9,471 bases of DNA from Bacillota bacterium (GCA_023461495.1 JAEYLA010000208.1:1-9471); one strand, 5' to 3'; shown: positions 1 to 8,338, numbered from the stretch's first letter. Program-made: numbers and translations. Notes: generated by a model not told the origin, from the letters alone.

Positions 1-644
1 CCATAGCAGTTATCGACGGCAATGATCATATCCGGACACTGCTGCTTGATCGCCGCAAAAGCCCGCTCAAATGCATCCATCGCAACCGCCTCGCGCCAAG
101 CGTATCCGCGCGAGCGCTGCGCATACACCATGCGGATGCTGTGATCTTCATGGAGAAGGGCGCTTATCCCCTCAAGATCAATGTCGTCGTCCACAAGCGC
201 AATCTCCCGGTAGCGGATGCCGAACTCCTTCAGTGAGCCAGATCCCTCTTCCCCGCCGATTGCCTGCTCAAGCGTGTCATAAGGCTTGCCGGTGATGCAT
301 AGCAGCGTATCGCCCGGATGGAGAATGCCGGAAAGCATCAAATAGAGCGCATGGGTTCCGTTGACGATCTGCGGGCGCACCAACGCGTCTTCCGCATCAA
401 ACGCGTGGGCAAACAGCCGCTCCAAGGTATCGCGGCCAATATCGTCATACCCATATCCGGTGGTTGGCGCAAAATGGCGCTGTGCTACCCCTTCTTCCTG
501 AAACGCGCGGAGTACCTTCCACTGGTTATGCGCCTCTATGGCGTCAATTTCCTGAAATACGTTGATCAGTTCACGCTCTGCCTGCCATACGGCTGATACG
601 GCCTCATGGGAAGCGGGAAACGTCTTGAATTCTTCCGTCGCCAT
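1..644 (-). CDS. YnbB-like PLP-dependent protein ('aluminium resistance' / methionine gamma-lyase family), N-terminal part
   Basis: The gene runs off the left edge, so only the first 214 codons are visible; the family is usually a little over 400 residues. It belongs to the fold-type I PLP enzyme family annotated as aluminium resistance protein or methionine gamma-lyase-like (B. subtilis YnbB). Family signatures visible are TTGYGYDDIGRDTLE (residues 61-75), PQIVNGTHAL (91-100) and IIAVDNCY at the end (207-214); by analogy with the fold, Asp211 should contact the PLP pyridine nitrogen. The PLP-binding lysine lies beyond the window. The chosen start is the ATG at 644, preceded by AAAGGAA about 9 bases upstream; the ATG at 651 is in another frame. 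It follows hfq by 23 bases and is probably the next gene of the same operon. The true substrate of this family is poorly established, so the name should not be taken as a function. Confidence 0.9.
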   Translation of the reverse strand, partial: MATEEFKTFPASHEAVSAVWQAERELINVFQEIDAIEAHNQWKVLRAFQEEGVAQRHFAPTTGYGYDDIGRDTLERLFAHAFDAEDALVRPQIVNGTHALYLMLSGILHPGDTLLCITGKPYDTLEQAIGGEEGSGSLKEFGIRYREIALVDDDIDLEGISALLHEDHSIRMVYAQRSRGYAWREAVAMDAFERAFAAIKQQCPDMIIAVDNCY

Positions 645-667
645 GTTCCATGTTCCTTTGTTATGAC

Positions 668-919
668 TTATTTGTCTTGCGCTTCTTCCGCAGAAGGGTC
701 GAGCACCACCGGTATCGGCATGGTGATGGAGGAGATCGCATGCTTATAGAGCATCATCTGCTTTCCTTCCGTTTCAATCACGATGACAAAGCTGTCAAAC
801 GCGCGTACAAGGGCGCTTTTGAGCTGGAAGCCATTTGTCAAATGTATGGTGCAAGGCGTCTTTTTTTTGCGCAATTGGTTTAAAATACGGTCCTGCGGAT
901 TTTCTTTTACCGGATTCAT
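668..919 (-). CDS. hfq: RNA chaperone Hfq
   Basis: Encodes an 83-residue Sm-like protein that would form a hexameric ring binding U-rich RNA on its proximal face and A-rich RNA on its distal face. The Sm1 motif is seen as TIHLTNGFQL (residues 24-33) followed by FDSFVIVIE (41-49), and the Sm2 motif as YKHAIS (58-63), the Hfq hallmark. The rim segment reads RKKK (17-20), more basic than the RKEN of B. subtilis Hfq. The C-terminal tail after about residue 70 is short and acidic (DPSAEEAQD), unlike the long E. coli tail. The length is slightly above the roughly 73 residues of B. subtilis Hfq. The ATG overlaps the miaA stop as ATGA, and an AAGGGGAAA Shine-Dalgarno lies inside the end of miaA, so translation is probably coupled. 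The miaA-hfq order is widely conserved in bacteria. Confidence 0.97.
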   Translation of the reverse strand: MNPVKENPQDRILNQLRKKKTPCTIHLTNGFQLKSALVRAFDSFVIVIETEGKQMMLYKHAISSITMPIPVVLDPSAEEAQDK

Positions 920-1878
920 GTTGTTTCCCCTTCATCCTTTGCATAAATAGCAGACATCTCATCGGTGAGTACATCCAAGCTTTCATACTGCGTGATATCC
1001 AGCCAATGGATGCGTTGATCTCGCTTAAACCAGGTGATTTGGCGCTTTGCAAACCGGCGCGTCTCACGTTTGATATCTTCCACCGCTTCAGGTAGTGTTA
1101 TTTCCCCGCGCAAATGTCGTAGTAGCTGTTTGTACCCTAAGCCCTGCAGCGCAGGCAACGTATGCGCGTAGCCTGCCGTGTGCAGCTTTTCTGTTTCTCT
1201 AAGCAGGCCCAGGTGCATCATTTCATCCACGCGCCGTTCGATCCTTTCATAAAGAAGCGCACGGTCCATGGTAAGGCCAATCTGCGTGACGCGGTAAGGA
1301 ATCTCCTGCTGCGTTTTGTTTTCAAAATCCGCGCCGAACGCGCTGATTGGCTGCCCGGAAACCTCCAGCACTTCAAGCGCACGGATAACGCGCTTACAAT
1401 CGTTTGGATGCAGCCGGTTGGCCGACACCGGATCCGCCTGCTGCAGCCGCTGGTACAGACAGCCCGGATATGCCTCTTCTTCCTGCTTCAAACGCTCGCG
1501 TACCGCGGGGTCGCCGGGAACATTGGTAAACTGCAGCGGATAGGTCAGCGCATTCACATACAAGCCCGTCCCTCCTACGATCAGCGGCGTCTTCCCGCGG
1601 GCACAGATATCTGCGATTGCAAGCTCTGCGCGCCGTTTGTATTCCGCCACGCTAAAGTTCGCGTCGTCAACATCCACCAAATCCAGCAGATGATGCACAA
1701 TCCCCTGCCGCTCTTCTATTGTAGGTTTCGCCGAGCCGATGTCAAGCGTTTTGTATACCTGAATGGAATCTGCGGAGATAATCTCCGCATTGAGCTTTTT
1801 TGCAAGCAAGACGGAGGCCGCCGTTTTGCCGGAGGCCGTGGGCCCTAAAAGAATGACAATGTGTGTCTTCTGCTCCAC
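916..1878 (-). CDS. miaA: tRNA dimethylallyltransferase MiaA
   Basis: MiaA transfers a dimethylallyl group from DMAPP to N6 of A37 in tRNAs that read codons starting with U, giving i6A. With the GTG start used here the protein has 320 residues, the usual size. The P-loop GPTASGKT is at residues 12-19. The catalytic region SADSIQVYKTLDIGSAKPT begins near residue 35, with the expected general-base Asp at 37. VGGTGLYVNAL follows near residue 100, and a C-terminal RQITWFKRDQRIHW segment is also typical. The frame stays open to a TTG at 1890 that overlaps the mutL stop (TTGA), but no ribosome-binding site precedes it. GAGGTG lies just upstream of the GTG at 1878, so I prefer that start. The gene is 8 bases downstream of mutL and overlaps hfq by 4 bases, consistent with one operon. 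Confidence 0.96.
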   Translation of the reverse strand: MEQKTHIVILLGPTASGKTAASVLLAKKLNAEIISADSIQVYKTLDIGSAKPTIEERQGIVHHLLDLVDVDDANFSVAEYKRRAELAIADICARGKTPLIVGGTGLYVNALTYPLQFTNVPGDPAVRERLKQEEEAYPGCLYQRLQQADPVSANRLHPNDCKRVIRALEVLEVSGQPISAFGADFENKTQQEIPYRVTQIGLTMDRALLYERIERRVDEMMHLGLLRETEKLHTAGYAHTLPALQGLGYKQLLRHLRGEITLPEAVEDIKRETRRFAKRQITWFKRDQRIHWLDITQYESLDVLTDEMSAIYAKDEGETT

Positions 1879-1882
1879 AAAA

Positions 1883-1888
1883 CACCTC
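1883..1888 (-). promoter_or_regulatory. Shine-Dalgarno site that decides the miaA start
   Basis: On the minus strand GAGGTG is followed by TTTT and then GTG (1878-1876). The site itself overlaps the mutL stop codon TGA (1889-1887), so ribosomes ending mutL would be placed at the miaA start. The alternative TTG at 1890 has only AAACGCATTGT upstream and no such site. Confidence 0.65.
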
Positions 1889-3839
1889 AAACAATGCGTT
1901 TAAACATTTTTTCAATCTCTTTATGGCTCAATTTTACCATGACGGGCCTTCCGTGCGGGCACGTAAGCGGCAGTCCTTCGTCGGTAAAGACACGCAGCAA
2001 ATCCTCAATTTCTGTCTTTGTGAGCGGATCGCCCGCTTTTACCGCATGCTTGCAGGACGCCTGTATAATCGCTTCGCGCTTTAATTCCACGGTGGAGGCG
2101 CGCCCCTGTGCCTGCAGTAGTTCCAGCGCTTCACGCAGTACCTTCCCAATAGGCGCATCCGCAAGCAGCAGAGGCACCGCATGCACCCGGATGGCGGTTG
2201 CGCCAAACGGCTCCAGATCAAACCCCAGTTCCTCCAAAATGGAGGTATGGCGGAATAGGAGATCAAATTCCTGCGGGGTCAATTGAATCAGTTCCGCGCT
2301 CAAAAACGTCTGTGCGGCTTTATCATGCGCCCGCGCCATAAAACGCTCGTACAGTCTGCGCTCATGCGCAGCGTGCTGATCGATCAAATAGAGTGTATCC
2401 GCTTGCTGTACAATCCAAAACGAATCGAACGCCTGGCCGATCACGGCAATGGGCAGCGCGTGAAATTGTTGCTGCTCCAGTTTTTGTTGCTCTATTTGCT
2501 GCTCTGCCTGCACTTCGCGCTCCGCTTGTGGACGCAGGGGATCCACACGAAAATGCGGAATCTCATAAAGCGCTTCTTTTACAAGGAAGCCTTCTTTTGG
2601 TGCTGTAATATCCTCCAAAGTCGGAAATGAAACAGGCTCTACAGAAATGCGCTCTTCATTCGGCTTTTTTTCCTGCGTAGTTGCTAGCGGTATGTGAGGA
2701 GCCGCCGCAAGCTTTGAATCCTTGTTCATTATGTCGGCCGAATGGACGACATCTAGTGTCTTTCGTTTCTGTTCGGGTTTTAACAGCTTATCCCCGATCA
2801 TGATGGCTTTTGCAACACCTTCAGAAGCCGTAAACCGCACTTCCGGCGGCAAGGAAAATCCAAGCGCCTTTTTTGTCGCCTCCGTCATTGCGTATACCAG
2901 ACGGTTTTCCTGCGCAAAGCGCACTTCCAGCTTAGCGGGGTGGACGTTCACGTCCACCTCCCGGGTGGAAAGCAGGATATTAATGAGCGCAAACGGATAC
3001 CGGCCAACCATCAGGCGAGTATCGTAGGCGCGCTGCATGGCGGAGGACAATAACATGGAACGAATAAACCTGCCGTTTAATATAAAGGACTGCTGCGCCC
3101 GGTTAGGCCGTGCGATTTCAGGCGTCCCCACATATCCGTCAAGCTTCACATACCCATCGTCAAAGGAAACCTGCCTTAGGTGCGGCAGCACCTCGCCGCC
3201 GTACACACAATAGATGGCATTTTTCAGGTTGCCGTCGCCCGGGCTTTTGTAAATATCTTTTTCGTTGTTTACAAAGCGGAAGGAAATATCGGGTCTGGCT
3301 AAAATCAGACGGGATACATATTCCCCTACAAAGCTCCCCTCGGTGCGGGCGGCCTTTAAAAACTTGCGTCGCGCCGGCACATGGTAGAATAGATTTTCCA
3401 CCTCAATACGCGTCCCCTCCGGGCAGGCGGATTGTTCATTAAGCTTGCAGTCTCCTGCTTCCACCCGCACGCGCATACCGGTCTGTGCGCCGCGCTCACG
3501 CGTGGAAAGCTCCACCTGGGCGACAGCGGCGATGGAAGCAAGCGCCTCCCCGCGAAATCCGAGGGTTTCAATATGCGTCAGGTCTTCCTGGACGCTAATT
3601 TTGCTCGTCGCGTGGCGTTCAAAAGCTAACAACACATCATCAGACGAAATGCCCGTGCCATTGTCCGTTACGCGGATATAGTCGTTTCCACCGTTCTTGA
3701 TTTCTATGGTGATGGCGGTGGCCTCAGCGTCAATGGCATTCTCGACCAGTTCCTTGACGACGGAAGCCGGGCGCTCCACCACCTCGCCGGCGGCGATCTG
3801 ATTTGCGATATGAGGGGATAAAACGGTAATTCTGCTCAT
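1887..3839 (-). CDS. mutL: DNA mismatch repair protein MutL (endonuclease type)
   Basis: A 650-residue MutL. The N-terminal GHKL ATPase is complete: ELVENAID (residues 30-37, catalytic Glu30 and Asn34), DNGTGI (59-64), RHATSK (75-80) and GFRGEALASI (94-103). HPAKLEVRF follows in the transducer domain. A Gln/Glu-rich linker around residues 440-462 leads to the C-terminal dimerisation domain. That domain carries DQHAAHERRLYE, which fits the DQHA(X)2E(X)4E metal-binding nuclease motif (Asp487, Glu493, Glu498), and CPHGRP (627-632). The protein is therefore expected to nick DNA itself, as in bacteria that lack MutH. A QTFLSA segment after the nuclease motif may be a degenerate beta-clamp contact, which is inference. 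The start ATG overlaps the mutS stop (ATGA), and AAAGGA in the mutS end serves as ribosome-binding site. MutL links MutS mismatch recognition to strand incision. Confidence 0.98.
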   Translation of the reverse strand: MSRITVLSPHIANQIAAGEVVERPASVVKELVENAIDAEATAITIEIKNGGNDYIRVTDNGTGISSDDVLLAFERHATSKISVQEDLTHIETLGFRGEALASIAAVAQVELSTRERGAQTGMRVRVEAGDCKLNEQSACPEGTRIEVENLFYHVPARRKFLKAARTEGSFVGEYVSRLILARPDISFRFVNNEKDIYKSPGDGNLKNAIYCVYGGEVLPHLRQVSFDDGYVKLDGYVGTPEIARPNRAQQSFILNGRFIRSMLLSSAMQRAYDTRLMVGRYPFALINILLSTREVDVNVHPAKLEVRFAQENRLVYAMTEATKKALGFSLPPEVRFTASEGVAKAIMIGDKLLKPEQKRKTLDVVHSADIMNKDSKLAAAPHIPLATTQEKKPNEERISVEPVSFPTLEDITAPKEGFLVKEALYEIPHFRVDPLRPQAEREVQAEQQIEQQKLEQQQFHALPIAVIGQAFDSFWIVQQADTLYLIDQHAAHERRLYERFMARAHDKAAQTFLSAELIQLTPQEFDLLFRHTSILEELGFDLEPFGATAIRVHAVPLLLADAPIGKVLREALELLQAQGRASTVELKREAIIQASCKHAVKAGDPLTKTEIEDLLRVFTDEGLPLTCPHGRPVMVKLSHKEIEKMFKRIV

Positions 3840-6469
3840 GCGCGGTCCTTTGCATTCCGGATCAGCTTTGCGCGCTGATGGAGGTCGTTTACAAGGTTGA
3901 GCGCCATAATGGGCGTCAGTGCGTCTACCTGCAGCAAGGCAAGCTCCTGCAAGAGCTCGTCCGACTGCCCGTCGGTCAATAGCGAGAGCTGCTGTGCATT
4001 TTCCTCATAGCCGCGCTTGATGCCGTGCGGACGGTTGATATCCGCCTTCTCAAGCTCTTTTAGAATTCTTTTGGCCCTTTTAATAACATCGTCCGGCAAG
4101 CCCGCAAGGCGCGCCACCTGGATACCGAAACTTTTGTCAGCGCCCCCGCGCATGATTTTGTGAAGAAACAGGATATCATCCCCCACTTCCTTCACGGCGA
4201 CACGGTAGTTTTTCACACCGCTCAATGTCCCTTCAAGCTCGGTAAGTTCATGGTAATGCGTTGCAAACAGTGTTTTTGCACCGCATTTGGCGCGGTCCGC
4301 AATATGCTCGAGTACCGCCCAGGCGATGCTAAGCCCATCAAACGTGCTCGTTCCACGGCCGATCTCATCGAGCAGCAGCAGGCTTTTCGCGCTGGCGTTG
4401 TGGAGGATGTTTGCCATTTCGCTCATCTCCACCATGAAGGTGCTCTGCCCCGCCGCAAGATCGTCCGACGCGCCCACACGGGTAAAAATGCGGTCGGTCA
4501 GCGCGATATGTGCTTCCTCCGCCGGGACAAAGCTGCCGATGTGCGCCATCAGAACGATCAGTGCGATCTGACGCATATAGGTACTCTTACCCGCCATATT
4601 GGGGCCGGTCAGGATGATGAGACGATCTTCCAAATCATCAAGGTGCGCGTCATTCGGGATAAAACGGTCCTTATGCGCGCGCTCCACAACCGGATGCCGC
4701 CCGTTCTTGATGGTAATTCCGCCCTGCTTTTCAATGACCGGCTTTACATAATTGTTGTCTGCCGCAACCTGCGCCAAAGACTGGCAGCAGTCAAGCTCCG
4801 AAAGCAGCGCCGCGGTTTTCTGCATGCGGTCAATACAGGCAAGGAGCGTTTCCCGAATCTTTGTAAACAGTGTGTATTCCAAAGAAATCAGCTGTTCTTC
4901 CGCGCCAAGTATGGTTTCCTCCATACTCTTTAATTCCGGCGTAATGTACCGCTCTGCGTTTGCAAGCGTCTGCTTGCGCTGGTAACGGTACGGCACAAGG
5001 TTTTGGTAGGATCGCGTCACTTCAATGTAGTAACCGAAGACCTTGTTGTAGCTGATGCGCAGGTTTTTGATGCCCGTTGCTTCCCGCTCCGCGGCTTCCA
5101 TATCCGCAAGCCATTGCTTGCCGTTCATGGACGCTTCCTTGAGCTTGTCCACTGCTTCATCGTATCCGGTGCGGATCAGGTTGCCTTCCTTTACGCTAAG
5201 CGGCGGGTCGTCTACAATGGCCCTGCAAAGAAGCTCACTGATGTCCTCCATAGGATCAATCTCATCTGCAATGCGTTTGAGCATGGGGGCTACGAAACTC
5301 CCGGTCAGACCGATGATGACCGGCAACCGCCCCAAGGAATTCCTTAAAGCCACACAGTCCCGGGCGTTTACGGTACCATAGGCGATACGGCTCGACAGCC
5401 GCTCAATATCATAGATGCCGTTGAGCGCTTCACGAAGCGAATCCCGTCCGATTAGTTGCGCTTTAAGCTCTTCTATGGCAGAAAGCCGCTGATTGATTGC
5501 AGAAATAGATTGCAGCGGCTGCTCCACCCAGTTGCGGAGCATACGGGCGCCCATTGCCGTCTTTGTTTCATCCAGCAGGTATAATAGCGTATTCTTCTTG
5601 CTGCCGCCGTAATGGAGCGGCTTTGTCAACTCCAGATTTCGGCGCGTGGAAGAATCGAGCACCATGTAGCTGGAGCGGCTCATCAGGCGTATCGTCTGGA
5701 TATGGGAAAGCGCGTTTTTCTGCGTTTCCTCCAGATATGCCATCAAAGCTCCGGCAGCGCATACGGCGTAGCGCATATTCGATACGCCAAAGCCGTCAAG
5801 CGACGCTACCTGAAAATGGCGCGTCAGCCGCGCCTGCGCCGCTTTTTCTTCATATGCCCAGCCAGCATAGTTCTGCAGAAAGTAGCCTGAAGACAGGCCC
5901 CGAGTTAGCCCAACCTGCAAAAACAAAGCGTCGCTCGCTAAAATTTCCGTAGGCTGGATGCGGGCCACTTCATCTTTGAGCTGCGTATTAAGATCGTTTC
6001 CGGAAAGCTCGCCCACAAAAAACGCGCCGGTAGAGACATCCGCATACGCAAAGCCCACCCGCTCTTCCTGATAAAACAAGGAAAGCAGAAAATTGTTCCT
6101 GCTTTCTTCGAGCATGGTCTCCTCAATGACCGTACCGGGCGTGATGACGCGCACCACATCCCGCTCTACAAGGCCCTTACTAAGCGCGGGATCCGAAAGC
6201 TGCTCGCAGATCGCAACTTTGTAGCCTTTTTCGATCAGGCGGTTGATATACCCCTCTACGGAATGATATGGAACGCCACACATGGGCGCTCGTTCCTCCA
6301 GGCCGCAATCGCGGCCGGTCAATACAATTTCAAGCTCCCGGGAGGCGGTAACGGCATCCTCAAAGAATAACTCGTAGAAGTCTCCCAGACGGAACATTAA
6401 GAGACAATCGCTGTACTTTTCCTTTACATCCAGATATTGGCGCATCAAAGGCGTCAAAGTGCCGGGCAT
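3836..6469 (-). CDS. mutS: DNA mismatch repair protein MutS
   Basis: An 877-residue MutS that recognises mismatches and small loops and recruits MutL. The mismatch-binding Phe-X-Glu motif is present in LGDFYELF (Phe31, Glu33). The C-terminal ABC-type ATPase has Walker A GPNMAGKST (residues 622-630), Walker B LLLLDEIGRGTSTFDG (Asp701, Glu702), and the ATHYHELTEL segment with its conserved His (His738-Glu741 region). Near the end QQLSLL (826-831) matches the beta-clamp-binding consensus QxLSLF, followed by a helical dimer or tetramer tail. Length and domain order are normal for bacterial MutS1. The ATG at 6469 is preceded by a G-rich AAGGGGGGAG site about 5 bases upstream. It starts 47 bases after the ylbF-family gene and overlaps mutL by 4 bases, so MutS and MutL are probably co-translated. 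Confidence 0.98.
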   Translation of the reverse strand: MPGTLTPLMRQYLDVKEKYSDCLLMFRLGDFYELFFEDAVTASRELEIVLTGRDCGLEERAPMCGVPYHSVEGYINRLIEKGYKVAICEQLSDPALSKGLVERDVVRVITPGTVIEETMLEESRNNFLLSLFYQEERVGFAYADVSTGAFFVGELSGNDLNTQLKDEVARIQPTEILASDALFLQVGLTRGLSSGYFLQNYAGWAYEEKAAQARLTRHFQVASLDGFGVSNMRYAVCAAGALMAYLEETQKNALSHIQTIRLMSRSSYMVLDSSTRRNLELTKPLHYGGSKKNTLLYLLDETKTAMGARMLRNWVEQPLQSISAINQRLSAIEELKAQLIGRDSLREALNGIYDIERLSSRIAYGTVNARDCVALRNSLGRLPVIIGLTGSFVAPMLKRIADEIDPMEDISELLCRAIVDDPPLSVKEGNLIRTGYDEAVDKLKEASMNGKQWLADMEAAEREATGIKNLRISYNKVFGYYIEVTRSYQNLVPYRYQRKQTLANAERYITPELKSMEETILGAEEQLISLEYTLFTKIRETLLACIDRMQKTAALLSELDCCQSLAQVAADNNYVKPVIEKQGGITIKNGRHPVVERAHKDRFIPNDAHLDDLEDRLIILTGPNMAGKSTYMRQIALIVLMAHIGSFVPAEEAHIALTDRIFTRVGASDDLAAGQSTFMVEMSEMANILHNASAKSLLLLDEIGRGTSTFDGLSIAWAVLEHIADRAKCGAKTLFATHYHELTELEGTLSGVKNYRVAVKEVGDDILFLHKIMRGGADKSFGIQVARLAGLPDDVIKRAKRILKELEKADINRPHGIKRGYEENAQQLSLLTDGQSDELLQELALLQVDALTPIMALNLVNDLHQRAKLIRNAKDRA

Positions 6470-6516
6470 AGGCTCCCCCCTTTTCCAGCACGGCTATTTT
6501 TCTATACGTACTTACT

Positions 6517-6906
6517 TTAATGGCAGCCCTTGCAGCCTTCGCACGATCCGCCGCCGCAGCCGCTGTGCCCTGCCTGCGCGCCGATGCACGCCGCAATCTC
6601 ACCGTTGACCTGATTCATCAAAAGCTGAAACGCATTTTGCGCCGCTATTGCTTCTGCAAAGAAGGGATTCTCCAGCAGTTGTTCCTGCAGCGTCTCCACG
6701 TCCCGCGACAATCCCGCAACCACAAGGCGGTCCGGATCCTCGCAGGAAAGCAGCTCCACCAATTCATCCTGCTTTTTCTTATATTCGTCAAGGGTTGCAA
6801 CGATGGCATCGTTCGCATCCATAATCTCTCGCGCATGCTGCATACGCAAAAACTCCTGCGATTCGCTCAAGGCAATGCCCAGTTCTCTGGCTTTATCCAA
6901 AATCAT
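6517..6906 (-). CDS. YlbF/YmcA-family protein with Cys-rich C-terminal tail
   Basis: A 129-residue, mostly helical protein of the YlbF/YmcA (Com_YlbF) family. The N-terminal part, MILDKARELGIALSESQEF and the following VATLDEYKKKQDELVELL, is typical of the family, as is the NPFFAEAIAAQNAFQLLMNQV helix. In B. subtilis YlbF (RicF), YmcA (RicA) and YaaT (RicT) form a complex that carries [4Fe-4S] clusters and promotes RNase Y-dependent mRNA maturation, affecting competence, biofilm and sporulation. Here the last 23 residues contain five cysteines (107, 117, 122, 125, 128) and two histidines, suggesting metal or Fe-S binding; one more Cys is at 55. Its place between miaB and mutS matches that of ymcA in Bacillus, so it may be the YmcA rather than the YlbF orthologue. 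The ATG at 6906 has AAAGGA 8 bases upstream. It lies 28 bases after miaB. Confidence 0.9.
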   Translation of the reverse strand: MILDKARELGIALSESQEFLRMQHAREIMDANDAIVATLDEYKKKQDELVELLSCEDPDRLVVAGLSRDVETLQEQLLENPFFAEAIAAQNAFQLLMNQVNGEIAACIGAQAGHSGCGGGSCEGCKGCH

Positions 6907-6934
6907 AATTTATTTCCTTTCTGTATCCAATCCA

Positions 6935-8338
6935 CTAGTCCTCAACGGTTCCTATTAAGGAATTATTGTGCGCTTTTTGCACGCAGACTCTCATATAAGA
7001 GCCGATTTTGTCAGGTGTTCCGGGGAAATAGACCATTTTAAAGCTGGGCAATTTCCCATAGAGAATAGGCTCGTCGTTTCGCATATCGCACCCTTCCACG
7101 AGCGCCGAACCGGTTTTGCCGATGTACTTCTCGTTTGTCTTGCGCGTCATATTTTCCTGCCAGGCATTCAAGCGGTGCAGGCGTTCTTTTTTTACGGTCT
7201 GCGGAAGCTGGCCTTCCATAGCCGCTGCCCTCGTCCCGCTGCGCGGGGAATACATAAACGTAAATGCTGCGGAGAAGCAGACCTCTTCCATCAATGAAAG
7301 CGTCTCTTGAAAATCTTCTTCTGTTTCTCCCGGGAACCCAACGATGATATCCGTGGTCAATTCAATATCAGGGTTCTTTTTGCGGAGCTTTTCTACAAGC
7401 GTCAGGTATTGCGCCCTTGTATACCCGCGGTTCATCAGCCGCAAAATCCTGTCGCTTCCCGCCTGTACGGGCAAATGGATGTGGTCGCAAACCTTTTCTA
7501 AGGACGCCATCGCCTCAATCAATTCATCCGAAAGGTCCTTGGGGTGCGAGGTCATAAAGCGAATTCTGTGGATGCCCTTCACTTCGTTGACCATACCCAA
7601 AAGCTTTGCAAAGGAAAGGCCGCCTAAGTCCTTTCCATAGGAATTTACATTTTGCCCCAACAGCTGAAGCTCGGTATATCCTTCTAAAGCAAGCGCCCTT
7701 GCCTCTTCTATAATATGTTCCGGCTGGCGCGAACGCTCTCTGCCGCGCACATAGGGTACGATGCAGTAAGAGCAGAAGTTGTTACAGCCATACATAATAT
7801 TGATGCTTGCGGATACGCCGGGCACACGCTTTACGGGCAGCCCTTCAATGATATCGCCCTCCGTATCATGTACGCTTAATGGGCGCTCTCCCTGCAACGC
7901 AAGTGAAAGCAGCGCGGGCAGTTCATGCAGGCTGTGCGTACCAAATACCAGATTGACAAACGGATAGCGCTGGTACAGCTTTTTTGCAACTTCCGGCTGC
8001 TGCATCATGCAGCCGCATACCGCAATCATCAGGCCCGGATTCTCATCCTTTTGCTTTTTGAGCGCGCCAACATTGCCGAACACACGCTTTTCGGCATGCT
8101 CGCGCACGCAGCAGGTATTAAAAAGGATCAGGTCAGCTTCTTCTTTGTTTGCAGCCGCCTGATACCCTATTGCAGTAAGCATGCCCGCAATCTTCTCGCT
8201 GTCGTGCGCGTTCATTTGGCAACCGTAGGATTCGATATGGTAGCTGAGATTTCTCTGTGAAAGCTCCTGGTAGAGCGTTTGTATGATTTCCTGCTGCGCC
8301 TCATTGGAGACGCTGATCGTTTCCAAATTTCTTTCCAC
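6935..8338 (-). CDS. miaB: tRNA-2-methylthio-N6-dimethylallyladenosine synthase MiaB
   Basis: A radical-SAM methylthiotransferase that converts i6A37 to ms2i6A37 in tRNA, acting after MiaA. With the start used here it has 467 residues, normal for the family. The N-terminal UPF0004 domain shows the three cluster ligands in ESYGCQMN (Cys40), NTCCVRE (Cys76) and CGCMMQQ (Cys110). The radical-SAM motif is GCNNFCSYC (Cys185, Cys189, Cys192), followed by IVPYVRGRERSR. A TRAM RNA-binding domain ends the protein (KYIGKTGSALVEG onward). The frame is open back to 8461, but a promoter lies inside that extension, so the real start must be downstream: ATG 8362 (no ribosome site), GTG 8338 (GGGGCGG 7 bases upstream) or TTG 8326 (AAGGTGG 8 bases upstream). 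I chose GTG because it gives the MERNLETISVS-like N-terminus I expect of clostridial homologues. First gene of the leftward operon. Confidence 0.96.
   Translation of the reverse strand: MERNLETISVSNEAQQEIIQTLYQELSQRNLSYHIESYGCQMNAHDSEKIAGMLTAIGYQAAANKEEADLILFNTCCVREHAEKRVFGNVGALKKQKDENPGLMIAVCGCMMQQPEVAKKLYQRYPFVNLVFGTHSLHELPALLSLALQGERPLSVHDTEGDIIEGLPVKRVPGVSASINIMYGCNNFCSYCIVPYVRGRERSRQPEHIIEEARALALEGYTELQLLGQNVNSYGKDLGGLSFAKLLGMVNEVKGIHRIRFMTSHPKDLSDELIEAMASLEKVCDHIHLPVQAGSDRILRLMNRGYTRAQYLTLVEKLRKKNPDIELTTDIIVGFPGETEEDFQETLSLMEEVCFSAAFTFMYSPRSGTRAAAMEGQLPQTVKKERLHRLNAWQENMTRKTNEKYIGKTGSALVEGCDMRNDEPILYGKLPSFKMVYFPGTPDKIGSYMRVCVQKAHNNSLIGTVED

Noticed and set aside
1162..1848. A 228-codon open frame on the plus strand
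   Set aside because: It is antisense to miaA with no recognisable motif; the miaA frame carries all family signatures.
4160..4933. A 257-codon open frame on the plus strand
   Set aside because: It lies wholly antisense to mutS, has no ribosome site or recognisable domain, and its composition reflects the codon bias of mutS. Treated as a shadow.
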